A DNA stretch of 64,000 bases from Triatoma infestans (lineage: Eukaryota > Arthropoda > Insecta > Hemiptera > Reduviidae), in the NCBI GenBank assembly GCA_011037195.1, contig JAAEAF010006183.1:20360-84359 (forward strand). Reading direction: 5' to 3'. This document shows positions 11,672-22,715 of the stretch, one piece after another. Made by a program: the position numbers and the translations under genes. The stretch's first letter is position 1; each line of letters starts with the position of its first letter. The notes below the pieces were generated by a model. That model had not been told where the DNA came from, did no database searches, and saw nothing but the letters and a program-made list of their open reading frames with translations.

Positions 11672-13707
11672 TGTTTTTCATAAAAATTACCGCGAATACC
11701 TAAAAGATCAATGCTTATGTTAATCGATTAAGTAGAGCTGGCTAAACAATGTGTTTATGGTAATAAAAGTATACTTGTATTTATGAAAGAGTATTTGATG
11801 GTCTATTTATGGAAGAGTGGCAATAAGTAGTCAAGTATGTTTATTGCATAAAAGCATTTATAGCTCAATAATCACATCAAACCCTCCCTCCTGCCACAAA
11901 AATGTTTTATTCTTGTTACTATTGAATATTTATGACAAAACGTTTTCCAGTTAATTATATTTAAATCTTATATAAAAATTAATGATCAGATATTTTATCA
12001 CTTTTCAATTCATAACTTTTAATCATTATAAAAGCAAGAAGTAAGTTGTCGTTTAATGTAAATATAAAACGAGATCAGTTTTCTGCGTTTCCTCATGAAT
12101 CTGTCTGGACTTCCTTCTTGGTAGTTGAACGATTTATTGACATTCTAGAGATTCCACTTGTTCCCTCCCCCCCCTTATTAGCTCCTCATTTGTCACTTGT
12201 TCACTTTATCGGTTTATTATAATAACAAACATTATCCCCTCCTATTTACCAAATATATTCATCTTAAAGTTACTATTTAAAATTTTCCAACCTTATGTCT
12301 TCTTTTGGAATAAACTAAAAATTTCACAAAAACGGTTAAGCATAAACTGATTGATTAAACAATAATGCCAAGCAAAATTGCTAGTCAAATACAATAAACT
12401 AAATTCAAACAAGTTCATTAACCCAAAATTGATGAAAAATTAAAAATTTTAAAAACAAAAAAAAAAAAATTGTTATTTATCTAACAAAAGAATAAAATGG
12501 TACATTTATAGAAACCCAATTTCATGTTTTCCACAAAGCAAATATGATAACTGAACGAATATTGTAAAAGAAAGTATTGTAATTTTTGCTTTAGATATAT
12601 TTTCACTATAACAACTGAAAGTATTTAAAAAAAAAAAAAGGATATAAGAAGAAATAAAGCTTGTGAGACAACTTCAAAGAAAATGTTGCCCATTGAAAAA
12701 AAAGAAATTACCTTGAAAAATATTATAAGAGCATTAGATTTAAAGTTAAGCAAAATTATATTATATTTTCTAATATTTAATTTATTGTTAAACTAAAGTA
12801 AAATTAAAGATCTTCTATTTTACATTATTTATCATTTATATATTTTAACAATGTGATCTCAAATATTAAATTGGTTTTATTTTTTAAGGTGGCAACACTG
12901 TTTTTTTTTACTGTTAATCACTAAAGATTACAAAAAAGTACGAAATTTAAGCTACTGATTTTTAGTGGAATAAATTGTATTCAACTGATGTAAAAAATGA
13001 AAATTTTTGAACACGCAAATTTGGACCGCCTAATTATAATAATAATAATGAAGCCATTGTATTGCAGAACAATTGAACACCCTATACATTTTTTTTTCAT
13101 AGACTTTGGTATATAATTTGTTAAGAATGAATGCAATCAGTAACAAAATAACAGGGATCTATTAAATATTAAACACTGAGGTTCACCGACATTAAATAAT
13201 ATGTTTCTTTGATAATAGGCTCTAAGACTTTGTATTATTAAAAACCAAATAATATAACAACAAAAATAAATAAATAAATAAAAATAAAATAAAAAAAAGG
13301 TGTAAAGTAGAATTAATTAGAAACTTCATTTAATGGTGTAAAGAAGCAAAGCAAGAAAAGAGGGGAGAGATTTCCTTGCTTAGGAACCTTTATATTTACT
13401 TTATTTTATTTTTTTTAATTTATTTCTCATTCTGTTTAAATTGTATGACACACCAGGTTCCCTTTTTACGCTCTCTTTATTTAATGAACGAAGATCAAGG
13501 GACATGTTACTAAAGTAGTAGTCTTATTTAAATGAGGATTCCCACGGTAAGAATATTTACTACACTTCTTTTGATATTAATCAAACTTGTTTCAGATACA
13601 TTGTTATTTATATATATAAATACTTTATTGCGTAACAATTGCATAAAAAAAAAAAAAAAAAAAAATTATTTAAATAAAATGAATTATATAAAGCTCTAAA
13701 AAAAAAA
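11672..13707. other. Two kilobases of AT-rich sequence without a gene
   Basis: Homopolymers and (AAAT)n-type runs (about 13261-13300) are frequent. I see no protein similarity and no repeat family. A conserved non-coding element could not be recognised by eye. Confidence 0.4.
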
Positions 13708-14725
13708 TCTGGTGTGAAACACTCACACAACTTTCTCTTACTCCAGTTCTCAAAATGATAATTGACAAATTTTATAGTTTGTGTACCAAATTTAATGAAA
13801 TTCGTCGAAAACTGAAAAAACTGTTCAGTAAAAGCGCACTTCCGGTTTACTAATTTTCTTGAAACTCGGAATTTAGCCATCTATTTATTTCTAACTAATT
13901 ATGTTTGGATTATAGAATTGTATAATCAACTATGATAGCACTCTAGAGAAAAACATCAACCCACCCCTCCCCTAAAAGTGCCCTTAAAAGAATTTTTCCA
14001 GAGAAATGTTTTAGATAAAAGTTGTAGATCTTTGCATGTTTAGTTTATATACGAAGTTTCAAAAAAATCATCGGAGCCATTTTTGAGAAAATTGCGAAAA
14101 AGTGAATAAATCATTTAGTAAAGTGGTTAAAGTAATTGCACTTCCGGTCATCCGATTTTTTTCAAACTCGGAATTTCAACAACATATTTAATTCTAATTA
14201 AATTATTTAGATGACAGAATTTTCTAATAAACTGAAATAGCACTTTATATAGAAACCTAACCCCACCCCTCCCCCAAAAGTGCCCTTCACTGCATTTTCC
14301 CGGAGAAATGTTTCAAATAAAAGTTGTAGCTCTTTGTATGTGTGGTTGATTTTTAAAGTTTAAAGAAAATCGTCGGAGCCATTTTTGAGAAAATCGCAAA
14401 AAAGTAAAAAATCCAACTAGTAAAGTGGTACTTCCGGTTGAGGAATTTTGACAGATAACGTAGTGTCAGATCCCACAGTGATACCTAAACGGAATATCAA
14501 GTTTCAACTTTCTACTGTTTTTCGTTTTTGAGCTATGCTGTTCACATACATACACACACACACACACACACACGGACACACGGACACACACACACACACA
14601 GACCATTTGATAAAAACCACTTTTTTGGACTCAGGAGACCTCAAAACGGATATTTCCGGTGAAAACTCGATATCGAAAATTTGACACGATGACAGTTCCT
14701 AGGATAAGAGTAAGAGAAAGTAAAA
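13708..14725 (+). mobile_element. H-family element, copy H1
   Basis: The 5' end is TCTGGTGTGAAACACTCACAC, a small hairpin, followed by CTTTCTCTTACTCC. The 3' end is its complement GGATAAGAGTAAGAGAAAG with a short hairpin. The interior is tandem repeats of about 290-300 bp, marked by 'cttccggt' near 13837, 14139 and 14429. A (CA)n tract lies at 14545-14600. It is non-coding. Subterminal inverted repeats, a 3' hairpin, an internal microsatellite and A/T flanks resemble Helentron-derived HINE/DINE elements, but a TIR-type MITE is not excluded. Confidence 0.8.
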
Positions 14726-15215
14726 GTCTGGTGTGTTACTATATTTTTATTTTATAAACAGACAAATTTTCTTCAGACATAAGTTTTATTACCTCTGTTT
14801 ATTTGTCTTCTACTTTATATCAATAGGGGTGTCTAAAAATTTAATAAAATTACCTTTTTTTTTTTGAGGAAAACATAGACTAGGGTGGGAGAGTCTATAG
14901 ACGGGAGACAGCCGAGCTAGCCCTACACAAGAACAGTTTTACAACAGTTTACGTCAAGTTTACAGTCAGCAACCTTCTTCTCTCACTTAGCCAGTCTGTC
15001 TCTTTATATTTCTCTCCCTACCTAACTTTTATTTAACTGTAAAGTCCTTTCAGTTTGTCTGTTCTCTATTTATTATAGTGTGTACAGCATATCATCTAGT
15101 TTATTTCTCTAAAAATCCATTCTCTAATTCTTTCTCTCCTTCTCACATCCACTACATTTATATGGAGAAAACTGTAGAAAACTGAACAAACAGTTCAGTT
15201 CAGTAAAAAAAAAAA
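14726..15215. other. Spacer between H copies
   Basis: At 14727 a second H 5' end (tctggtgtg) starts directly after H1 but loses similarity at once. The rest, with CT-rich runs and a stretch 'agacgggagacagccgag', is not recognised. Confidence 0.35.
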
Positions 15216-16160
15216 CCTGGTGTGAAACACTCACACAACTTTCTCTAACTCCAGTTCTCAAAATTATAATTGACAATTTAATGTGTACCAAATTTAATGA
15301 TATTCGTCGAAAACTCAAAAAAACTGTCCAGTAAAAGCGCACTTCCGGTTTACTAATTTCCTTGAAACTCGGAATTTCAGCCATGTATTTATTTCTAATT
15401 AATTATATTTGGATGATAGAATTGTATAATCCAACTATATTTATGATAGCACTCTAGAGAAAAACATCACCCCACCCCTCCCTTAAAAGTGCCCTTAAAA
15501 GAATTTTCCCAGAGAAATGTTTTAAATAAAAGTTGTAGATCTTTGTATGTTTAGTTTATATACGAAGTTTCAAAAAAATTGTCGGAGCCATTTTTGAGCA
15601 AAATTGCGAAAAAGTGAATAAATCATTTAGTAAAGTGGTAAAGTAAACAAACTTCCGGTTATTTAATTCTAATTAACATTATTTAGATGACAGAATTGTC
15701 TAATAAACTGAAATAGCACTTTAGATGGAAACCTAACCCCACTACTTCCCCCTAAAGTGCCCTTTAATGCATTTTACCGGGCGAAATGTTTCAAATAAAA
15801 GTTGGTTGATGTTGCAAGGTTAAAGAAAATCGTCGGAGTAATTTTTGAGAAAATTGGTAAAAAAAGTAAAAAATTCAACTAGTAAAGTGGTACTTCCGGT
15901 TGAGGAATTTCAACAGATAACGTAGTGTTAAATCCCATGGTGATACCTAAACGGAATATGAAGTTTCAACTTTCTAAAGTTTATCGTTTTTGCGCTATGC
16001 TGTTCACATACATACATACACACACAAACAGAGACCATTAGCTAAAAACCACTTTTTCGGATTCAGGGGACCTCAAAACGGATATTTCCGGTGAAAACTC
16101 GATATCGAAAATTTGACACGATTACAATACTTCCTCTTATACTAGGAGTAAGAGAAAGTA
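15216..16160 (+). mobile_element. H-family element, copy H2
   Basis: Same ends and internal order as H1, with a short (CA)n at about 16008-16030. The 3' end 'cttatactaggagtaagagaaag' keeps the terminal hairpin. The middle repeat unit is shortened. The short ORFs across it are not genes. Confidence 0.8.
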
Positions 16161-16495
16161 ATAAGGGAAAGTAAAAATGCACTTCCTGTCAATCCTATTT
16201 TCTTCAAATTCAAAATTTTTGGCAACATAGTTAATGTCTAATTAATGTAATTTAGTTGATATAATTATATAATAATAAATTGAAATAGCACTTTATTGGA
16301 AAACATAACTTTATCCCCGCCCCCAAAAACGCCCCTTAAATGAATTTTAACTGGAGAAATATTTTAAAATAAAAGTTTATAAGTCTTTACGTATGTTTTT
16401 AATTGATATTAATAAGTTTAATGAAAATCTGAACAGTCGGAGAAATTAGAACTATTCTAATCTACAATAATATTAACTAACTGTATATAGGTATA
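16161..16495 (+). mobile_element. Single internal H-family repeat unit
   Basis: A diverged unit beginning 'gcacttcctgtcaatcc' keeps the H landmarks: 'aatagcacttt', a C-rich block near 16315-16325, 'gagaaatattttaaaataaaagtt', 'cggagaaatt'. It has no terminal hairpins. It joins H2 to H3 and may be a decayed extra copy. Confidence 0.55.
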
Positions 16496-16504
16496 TAAAA
16501 AAAA

Positions 16505-17448
16505 TCTGGTGTGAAACACTCACACAACTTTCTCTTACTCCAGTTATCAAAATTATAATTGACAAATTTTATAGATTATGTACCAAATTAATTCAAATAC
16601 GACGAAAATTGAAAAAACCGTTCAGTAAAAGTGCACTTCCGGTTTCTCTAATTTCCTTGAAACTCGGAATTTTGGTCATCCATTTATTTCTAATTAATTT
16701 TGTTTGGATGATAGAATTGTATAATCAACTATGATCGCACTTAAGAGAAAAACATAACCCCTCCCCTCCCCTAAAAGTGCCATTAAATGAATTTTCCTAG
16801 AGAAATGTTTTAAGTAAAAGTTGTAGCTCTTTGTATGAGTAGTTAATATATCAAGTTTGAACAAAATCGTCGGATCCATTTTTGAGAAAATCGTGAAAAA
16901 GTGAAAAAATCATTTAGTAAAGTGGCAAAGTAAACGCACTTCCGGTCATCCGATTTTTATCAAACTCGGAATTTCAACAACATATTTAATTCTAATTAAC
17001 ATTATTTAGATGATAGAATTGTTTAATAAACTGAAATAGCACTTTAGATGAAAACCTAACCCCACCTCTCCCCCATAACTGCCCTTAAATGAATTTTCCC
17101 AGAGAAATGTTTCAAATAAAAGTTGTAGCACTTTGTATGTGTAGTTGATATTCCAAGTTTGAAGAAAATCGTTGGAGCCATTTTTGAGAAAATCGCAAAA
17201 TAGTAAAAAAAACAATAAGAAAAGTGGTACTTCCGGTTGAGGAATTTTGACAGATGACCCACTGTCAGATGCCATGCTGATACCTAGACGCGTTCACATA
17301 CACACAGACACACACACACAGACCATTTGCTAAAAACCACTTTTTTGGATTCAGGGGACCTCAAAACGGATATTTCCGGTGAAAACTCGACATCGAAAAT
17401 TTGACACGATTACAATACTTCCTCTTACTAGGAGTAAGAGAAAGTAAA
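16505..17448 (+). mobile_element. H-family element, copy H3
   Basis: A complete copy with 'ttccggt' marks near 16634, 16937 and 17229, spaced about 300 and 292 bp. It has a short (CA)n at about 17295-17322. The 3' end is the perfect hairpin CTCTTACTAGGAGTAAGAG. ORFs on the minus strand inside it arise from the repeat unit and recur in other copies. They show no known domain. Confidence 0.82.
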
Positions 17449-18185
17449 AATATCGGAGTTGATATGCAGTTGTACATGAAACCTTACCTGGTCTGCAGTT
17501 TTTAGCTTTTATTTGGAAGAAACATTATTAATTTTCAACCTTTCTATATTCAGTGATGAATTTTTAGTCTCTGAATATCTTGCAATGTCTGAATATTTTT
17601 TTTTTTTTTTTTTTTGTAAATAAAGTAGACAATCATAAGAACATCAGATCAGACAGAATCTTTACCTACCTTTACCTGCTGTTATCCACCAATAATATAG
17701 TTTTTTGTAAACATTCAACAAGTGATTTTTTTTTTTTTTTCCTTATCTTATTTTGCATGGCACGGTAAGGAAATGCTTGATATTTTCTTCTGTTTTTTTT
17801 TTCTACTTTCTTTAGTTGCTGTTAGCAGCGCCCACTCTAGGGGCGGGCAACTCGATAGTTGTCTGGGGCGCCATTTTGGCTTTAAGTGTGAAAAAAAAAA
17901 ATTGATGTGTTAAAAATAACTCAATTAATAGAAAATTTCACATATCGATTTTTTTGTTCGCTAAAAATTTACGTTGCGTAGCATATGTATTTATATTGTT
18001 TATGTCTAAAAGCTAGAAATATTTACACTATTATTGAAAAATTAACGCAGAATTTGTAAAGGACGATGCTTGAACTTGTTTGAACAAGCATATACTTCTC
18101 TGAACAGAATAGCATTAGCACGCGAGCAGACCGCTGCTTCAGCTCGTGTTTGAACATGCATAGACTTGCTTAAAAAAAATATATA
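17449..18185. other. Stretch without a supported gene
   Basis: It is poly(T)-rich. A short GC-rich block at about 17820-17880 ('agcagcgcccactc', 'ggggcgccattttggc') stands out but is not identified. Confidence 0.35.
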
Positions 18186-19140
18186 ATATATATAGAATAG
18201 AAGCGGGGGGGGGGAGCTTCATTCCACTGCGACCTACAAATCGAGGTCTATTGTGGATCCCCTTACGTTACAGAACAGCCCCCAGCCTCGCCCTCCTAAT
18301 CAATCCTAACAAAGCTGAGAGCGGCTCCGTCATGAACCTTCCAGCTTCGAGATTGCCCGTCCCCAATTGAAGAAACCTATTGGCGCACAAAGGATATGCG
18401 CCGGGGTCTCCTCCTCTACCTTGCAGAATCGGCATACCGCACTATCCGCAAGTTGTAGGTGGTGCATGTGTCTATTCAGCCTACAATGCCCAGTTAGTAG
18501 ACCCACAATTAACCTTACATCCTTTCGGGTCTGGCTCAGTAGGTCTCTGGTAAATTTAGGCAAATGTCTTTTGATGGAGAGCTTTGCTTGCCTCTGTCCT
18601 GGTGATCCCTCCCACCAACGCAAACGCTGTTCTTCTACCCAACCCCTGATAGAAGTTTGAATGAGGCTCCTGGACAAGCCGCAGAAGGGTTCGGGGCCTA
18701 TAAAGGTATCCTGCATTCCCTCCCTCGCTAGGGCATCCGCCCTCTCATTGCCCAGGAACCCCGCATATCCCGGCACCCAGGCGAGTGTCAGTTTGTTCCG
18801 AGTACCCACCTCGGAGAGTGCAAGTAGGCAGTCCCACACCAGTCTTGAGACCACTTGGTGTGAGGAAAGTGCCTTCAGGGCTGCCTGACTATCGGAGTAT
18901 ATGGCCACTCTTCTACCCACAATCCGTTGCCTTATAATCTCCCTAGCGCAGAGTTGCAACGCCACGACTTCAGCCTGAAAGACCGTGGCGTACTTCCCTA
19001 GGCTGGCCTTAATTTTAACTTTAGGCGTGCCCCCGTAGACCCCCGCTCCGACCCCAGTCGGAGTTTTGGATCCATCTGTATACCAGATCGAGTTACCGAA
19101 CAGGGGTGGGTCACAGCCCCATTCACCTCTGCTCGGTAAT
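18186..19140 (-). mobile_element. 5'-truncated LINE, RNase H end
   Basis: This is the 3' end of a non-LTR retrotransposon on the minus strand: an RNase H region, a zinc-knuckle tail and a 3' UTR. The 3' UTR contains 'ccacaatagacctc' and 'ggtcgcagtgg', which recur in LINEs at 21790-22715 and 36639-39302 and in SINE-B tails. Both flanks are AT repeats (taatatatata-like), so a target duplication is possible but not provable. Confidence 0.82.
18330..19140 (-). pseudogene. LINE ORF2 C-terminus: RNase H plus zinc knuckle
   Basis: The frame is open from the truncation at 19140. Visible RNase H motifs in order are WYTDGSKT (first Asp), ATVFQAEVVAL (Glu), YSDSQAALKAL (Asp) and WVPGYAGFLGNERADAL (final Asp; the usual His of PGH is Tyr here). 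A C-terminal GLLTGHCRLNRHMHHL and CRFC...EEETPAHILC zinc-binding pattern follows. The usual role is removing RNA during cDNA synthesis. There is no upstream RT and no start codon, so it is a fragment. The RNase H places it in an I/R1-type LINE group (family knowledge). Confidence 0.82.
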
Positions 19141-19840
19141 ATATATATAATACATATATTTAATAATTTATAATGTGCACTTGTTTCCAGGTTTCATTGA
19201 TGTTATTGTTTTCCATCTTACATTGCATGCCACTTAAAATCGCCATCTTAAAGATTTTTCCTCCACTTCAAGATTTACCTAAACGTGTCAAGAGAACTAG
19301 GAACTCGCCACATTTGAAAAAAGACAAAAAATAAGAAACATTAATTTATTTTGGGAGAAAACGGCTAATAGGAGTGGCTTATAAACAGTTGAGCTTAGTC
19401 AAATGTCCAAGAATGGCCAATACAAGGTATGGAGAGCCTTATTAATAAAGTTTTGGATATCAAAATTTACCCGTTTGTCTTGTTGATATGAAAGGGTTGC
19501 GCGAGGATAACAATTCTCATCTTAATCTTTGCAACATAGCAAGATTAGGCTCCTTCTCGAGGTTGTTTTTCATTGAAAATAGCTAGTATAAAGTTGTGAG
19601 ATCTTCCAGCGTTAAGATATTGAAATCTAATTGTAAAAGATTAATGGATTTATGCGACAAATTGATATAATTAGATTAAACGGGCGATTTTCTCTGATGG
19701 TGAATTTACTTTTGTAAGTGGAATGGATTGTTCTGTGAACGATATATGTTGCATTCCACTAATTAATAGTTTCAGTGTAGTGCAGGATCGTCTTCCTATT
19801 ATTGTTAGCTTATCCTCGTGTAGTATTCAGGCTGACTTAG
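19141..19840. other. Stretch without a supported gene
   Basis: No recognisable coding segment or repeat. Confidence 0.35.
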
Positions 19841-21640
19841 TTTTACCCCCAGCTTGTCTGGCGTTCTGTTCAAGCTAATACATTACAATGCTAGACTGGA
19901 TTTATTTTTTTTTTCCAAACTTGATCTCTCCCTCAACGAATTATCAGGCTATGCAGAATCCCTTATAAATGCAATCGAAATTTCTAAACCTATTCCTTAT
20001 CATGGATCCTCTTTTATCAGGGGAAGTCTCAGAAGTACACTCTGATTTGACTGCTATCAAGTTTGCAGCAGATTGTTCAATTTGTTGAAATTATTAGGCT
20101 TACTTATGTGGTTGATGCTAATAGAGCGGTCCTCAGAGGTATTTCTTCACAGAAAAAGAAAGACTTTTTTGCATTAGTTTCTTGCCAATTTGAGCTGGCC
20201 AAAGATTACAGACAATTTTGGTAATTGGCAAACCACTTTATGAGCAATAAAAAAAAAATCTCTTTTTGGCAATAATATTGACATGGATTCTAGAGTGTCA
20301 CATTCCAATAATCTTCTCAATCTTCCTTCAAATCAAGCTAACATTTTATATGCTGAACGTTTTAATACATTACCGTTACTGAACTCATATTTTTCTTGGG
20401 GTGAACTAGAGTTAGTTTGAAAACAAAAAAATGGTAAGGCCCCAGGTCGCAATGGCGTAATTTATGAATTTTATAAAAATGTTTCTTCAGTGTTTATTAA
20501 TAAGTTACTTCCCTCTTTTAATTTAACTTCTTGAAGGCCATTCTGTCTTGCAATCATTCAGTAAATCTATAATTTTTCTTATTTTTTAAAAAGGGAGTTG
20601 TGATCTGCCTTACTTTTTTCGACATGTTGAGACGTTTGTCCTGGAGAATGATGTGCTTATATCAAGCGGGTTTTCGTCTAGGATATCACTTTAAAAATGT
20701 AATCTTTTCTATGGAAAGTGCAGCGACAAAACAGGAAATCAATAGAATTTGGAATAATTTCATTTCTCAGAATTTAATCCAGCTTTGCTTCAAATTCAAT
20801 TTATTCTTAGTTATTAGCCGGTTGTTAGCCGTTCTAAGTTATGCAGATCTGAGGTTTGCAGCGATCCGAGAAAATGGAAAGAGTCGAGAGGTTCTTTATT
20901 AAGAAGCTGTTTGCCCTCCCTGACTCGACACCAAATTATATGTTGTATTTGAAAACTTCGGTTGATTTGATTTTTATCTTTAACAATGAAGCTTCATTTT
21001 GATTATACTAGACAAGACTCTCCCCCTCTCCAATTCTCGTTTTTTTTAGAATCACGGCAACAAACATTATCAATAGGTTCATCACTTGATGGAAATCGCT
21101 GTTAGTAAAGTATAATCTGGAACTTGATGTTTCTCTGTGGAACGTTTTACATTGGCAGTTTAGTGCTACAAAGCTGTTAGCTAGAATCTGTTTTTCACTT
21201 CGGAAGAGTCTTTGAGGTCAGCCCAGTCTTCGCTATCTTCAGTTTTCATAGTAAAGCAGCAAACCATTTAGTTTGGTAGTGTTAGTTATTTAAGTTACGA
21301 GGAGAAGTGCTTTACTTAAATTACATCCCGCACTTTGATAGAGATATTGATATCTGTCCTTTGTGTAATTTCACGGCCATGGGAGATATTTGCCACTTTA
21401 TGGCACAATCTGTTATTTTATCCGTCGTAGTATGCATATTTATTTTGTTCCTAACCGGTTTCGAATTTTCATCCATCGTCAGAGTAAATCTATCCATTTC
21501 CTGCAGAGAGTTCACTTCAAACGCAATGTTTTCGTTTCCCTTGACACTTGTGGTTTGTATGTGCGGGGGTTATCCTTTTTTAAGGATTTTTTCATGCATA
21601 AATAAATATGCATGCTACGAAGGATAAAATACCAGACCTT
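19841..21640 (+). pseudogene. Ancient LINE ORF2 without RNase H, heavily decayed
   Basis: Across shifted frames I read LINE reverse-transcriptase landmarks: KNGKAPGRNGVIYEFYKNV near 20420-20490 (canonical GPDG core changed), QAGFRLGYHFKNVIFSM near 20660-20715, SLWNVLHWQFSATKLL near 21130-21185, and a C-terminal CPLCNFTAMGDICHF zinc pattern at 21355-21400. Stops and frameshifts are frequent. Its C-terminus resembles the relic at 27680-27965, not the RNase H LINEs nearby. Confidence 0.65.
21420..21605 (+). repeat. Repeat shared with 63195-63390
   Basis: The block 'ccggtttcg.attttcatccat.gtcaga', 'gagagttcacttcaa.cg.aatgttt' and 'cacttgt.g.ttgtat' recurs at 63195-63390 in the same order and strand. 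It lies at or just past the end of the decayed LINE. Confidence 0.6.
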
Positions 21641-21789
21641 ATCGAGCATTGTAGACCCATCCACATATTCAATTATGCCACAGTGTTCAATTTTAACAGA
21701 AATACGTCTTCTCTGGATGGGCCACCGTTCTCAAATCTAGACCTCAAATTTACTCTTACCTTGGGCTCATCCGAGATGTAATATCTCGG

Positions 21790-22715
21790 TGAGCCTGGGA
21801 AGGCTAGCTACGGTCTTTCAGACGGAGCTAGTCGCGTTATTATCTGCGCCGCCGAAATAAGAAGACGGGGAGTGTACAACTCCAGAGTCGTCATTTATTC
21901 GGATAGCCAGGCTGCTCTGCGGGCAATTGACTCGTGGGAGATCAGCTCAAGGCTGGTGTGGGACTGCCTAGGTGCACTCAGGGAAATTAGTAGCCATAAT
22001 AAGGTCTTCCTGGTTTGGGTACCTGGGCACTCGGGTTACAGAGGCAATGAGGCGGCGGACCGCCTGGCCCGGGAGGGTTCAATGAGAGCACTTATCGGGC
22101 CGGAGCCGTTCTGTGGCGTCTCAAGATGCCTCAGGAGTGCATCCATTAAGACATGGATGCAGGACCGATCAAGGGAATGGTGGGTCAAAACTTCAGGCCA
22201 GAGGCAGGCGAAAAAGTTTATCCATAGCCACTCGCCCAAGCTAACTGCGGAATTACTCCAATTAGGCCGGGCGGCCATAAGGATAGCAGTTGGCGTTCTC
22301 ACTGGCCATTGTAGATTAAATAAGCACATGCATCGCATGGGCCTGGCAACGGATAGCCTGTGTAGGTTTTGTCAGGAGGAAGAGGAGACGGCACTGCACG
22401 TGGTATGTCAGTGCGAGGGGCTGGTCTGGCTAAGGTACCGCCTCTTTGGTAAAGAGAAGCTGGTGCCAACAAGCCTCAGCCAGGGCCCTCTCTCGGACCT
22501 ATTAAGTCTTTTAAGGCAAGCAGGACTCGAGAGGGTGCTCTGATGGCAGGTGCTCTGATTGACCACCTGGGAGCCCCCCCCCCAATTTCCAGTCCGGTTA
22601 AGGACAGGATAGGAGGAGAGTCTCCAATAGACTAGGGGGGTGCCACAATAGATCCTTGGGGTGTCGCAGTGGCGTAGGCTGAAGAGCCAATTCCCCCGTT
22701 AGAATCTATCTATCT
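21790..22715 (+). mobile_element. 5'-truncated LINE, RNase H end
   Basis: This is the 3' part of a LINE related to the one at 18186-19140. It ends with a 3' UTR containing 'gtgccacaatagatcc' and 'gtcgcagtgg', then a (TCTA)n tail at about 22698-22712. It abuts the older LINE relic upstream. Confidence 0.82.
21845..22543 (+). pseudogene. LINE RNase H and zinc-knuckle ORF
   Basis: The open frame includes AAEIRRRGVYNSRVVIYSDS, then QAALRAI, WVPGHSGYRGNEAADRLA, GVLTGHCRLNKHMHRM and CRFCQEEEETALHVVCQC. The upstream piece LGRLATVFQTELVALL (from about 21792) is in another frame, so a frameshift lies near 21840 and the first catalytic Asp is missing. The RNase H therefore lacks its N-terminal strand. 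It cannot be active alone. Confidence 0.82.

Noticed and set aside
17006..17275. Minus-strand ORFs MASDSGSSVKIPQPEV... and relatives at 44060-44284
   Set aside because: The same peptide recurs wherever the H internal unit occurs, with no conserved start, domain or codon bias. A by-product of the repeat.
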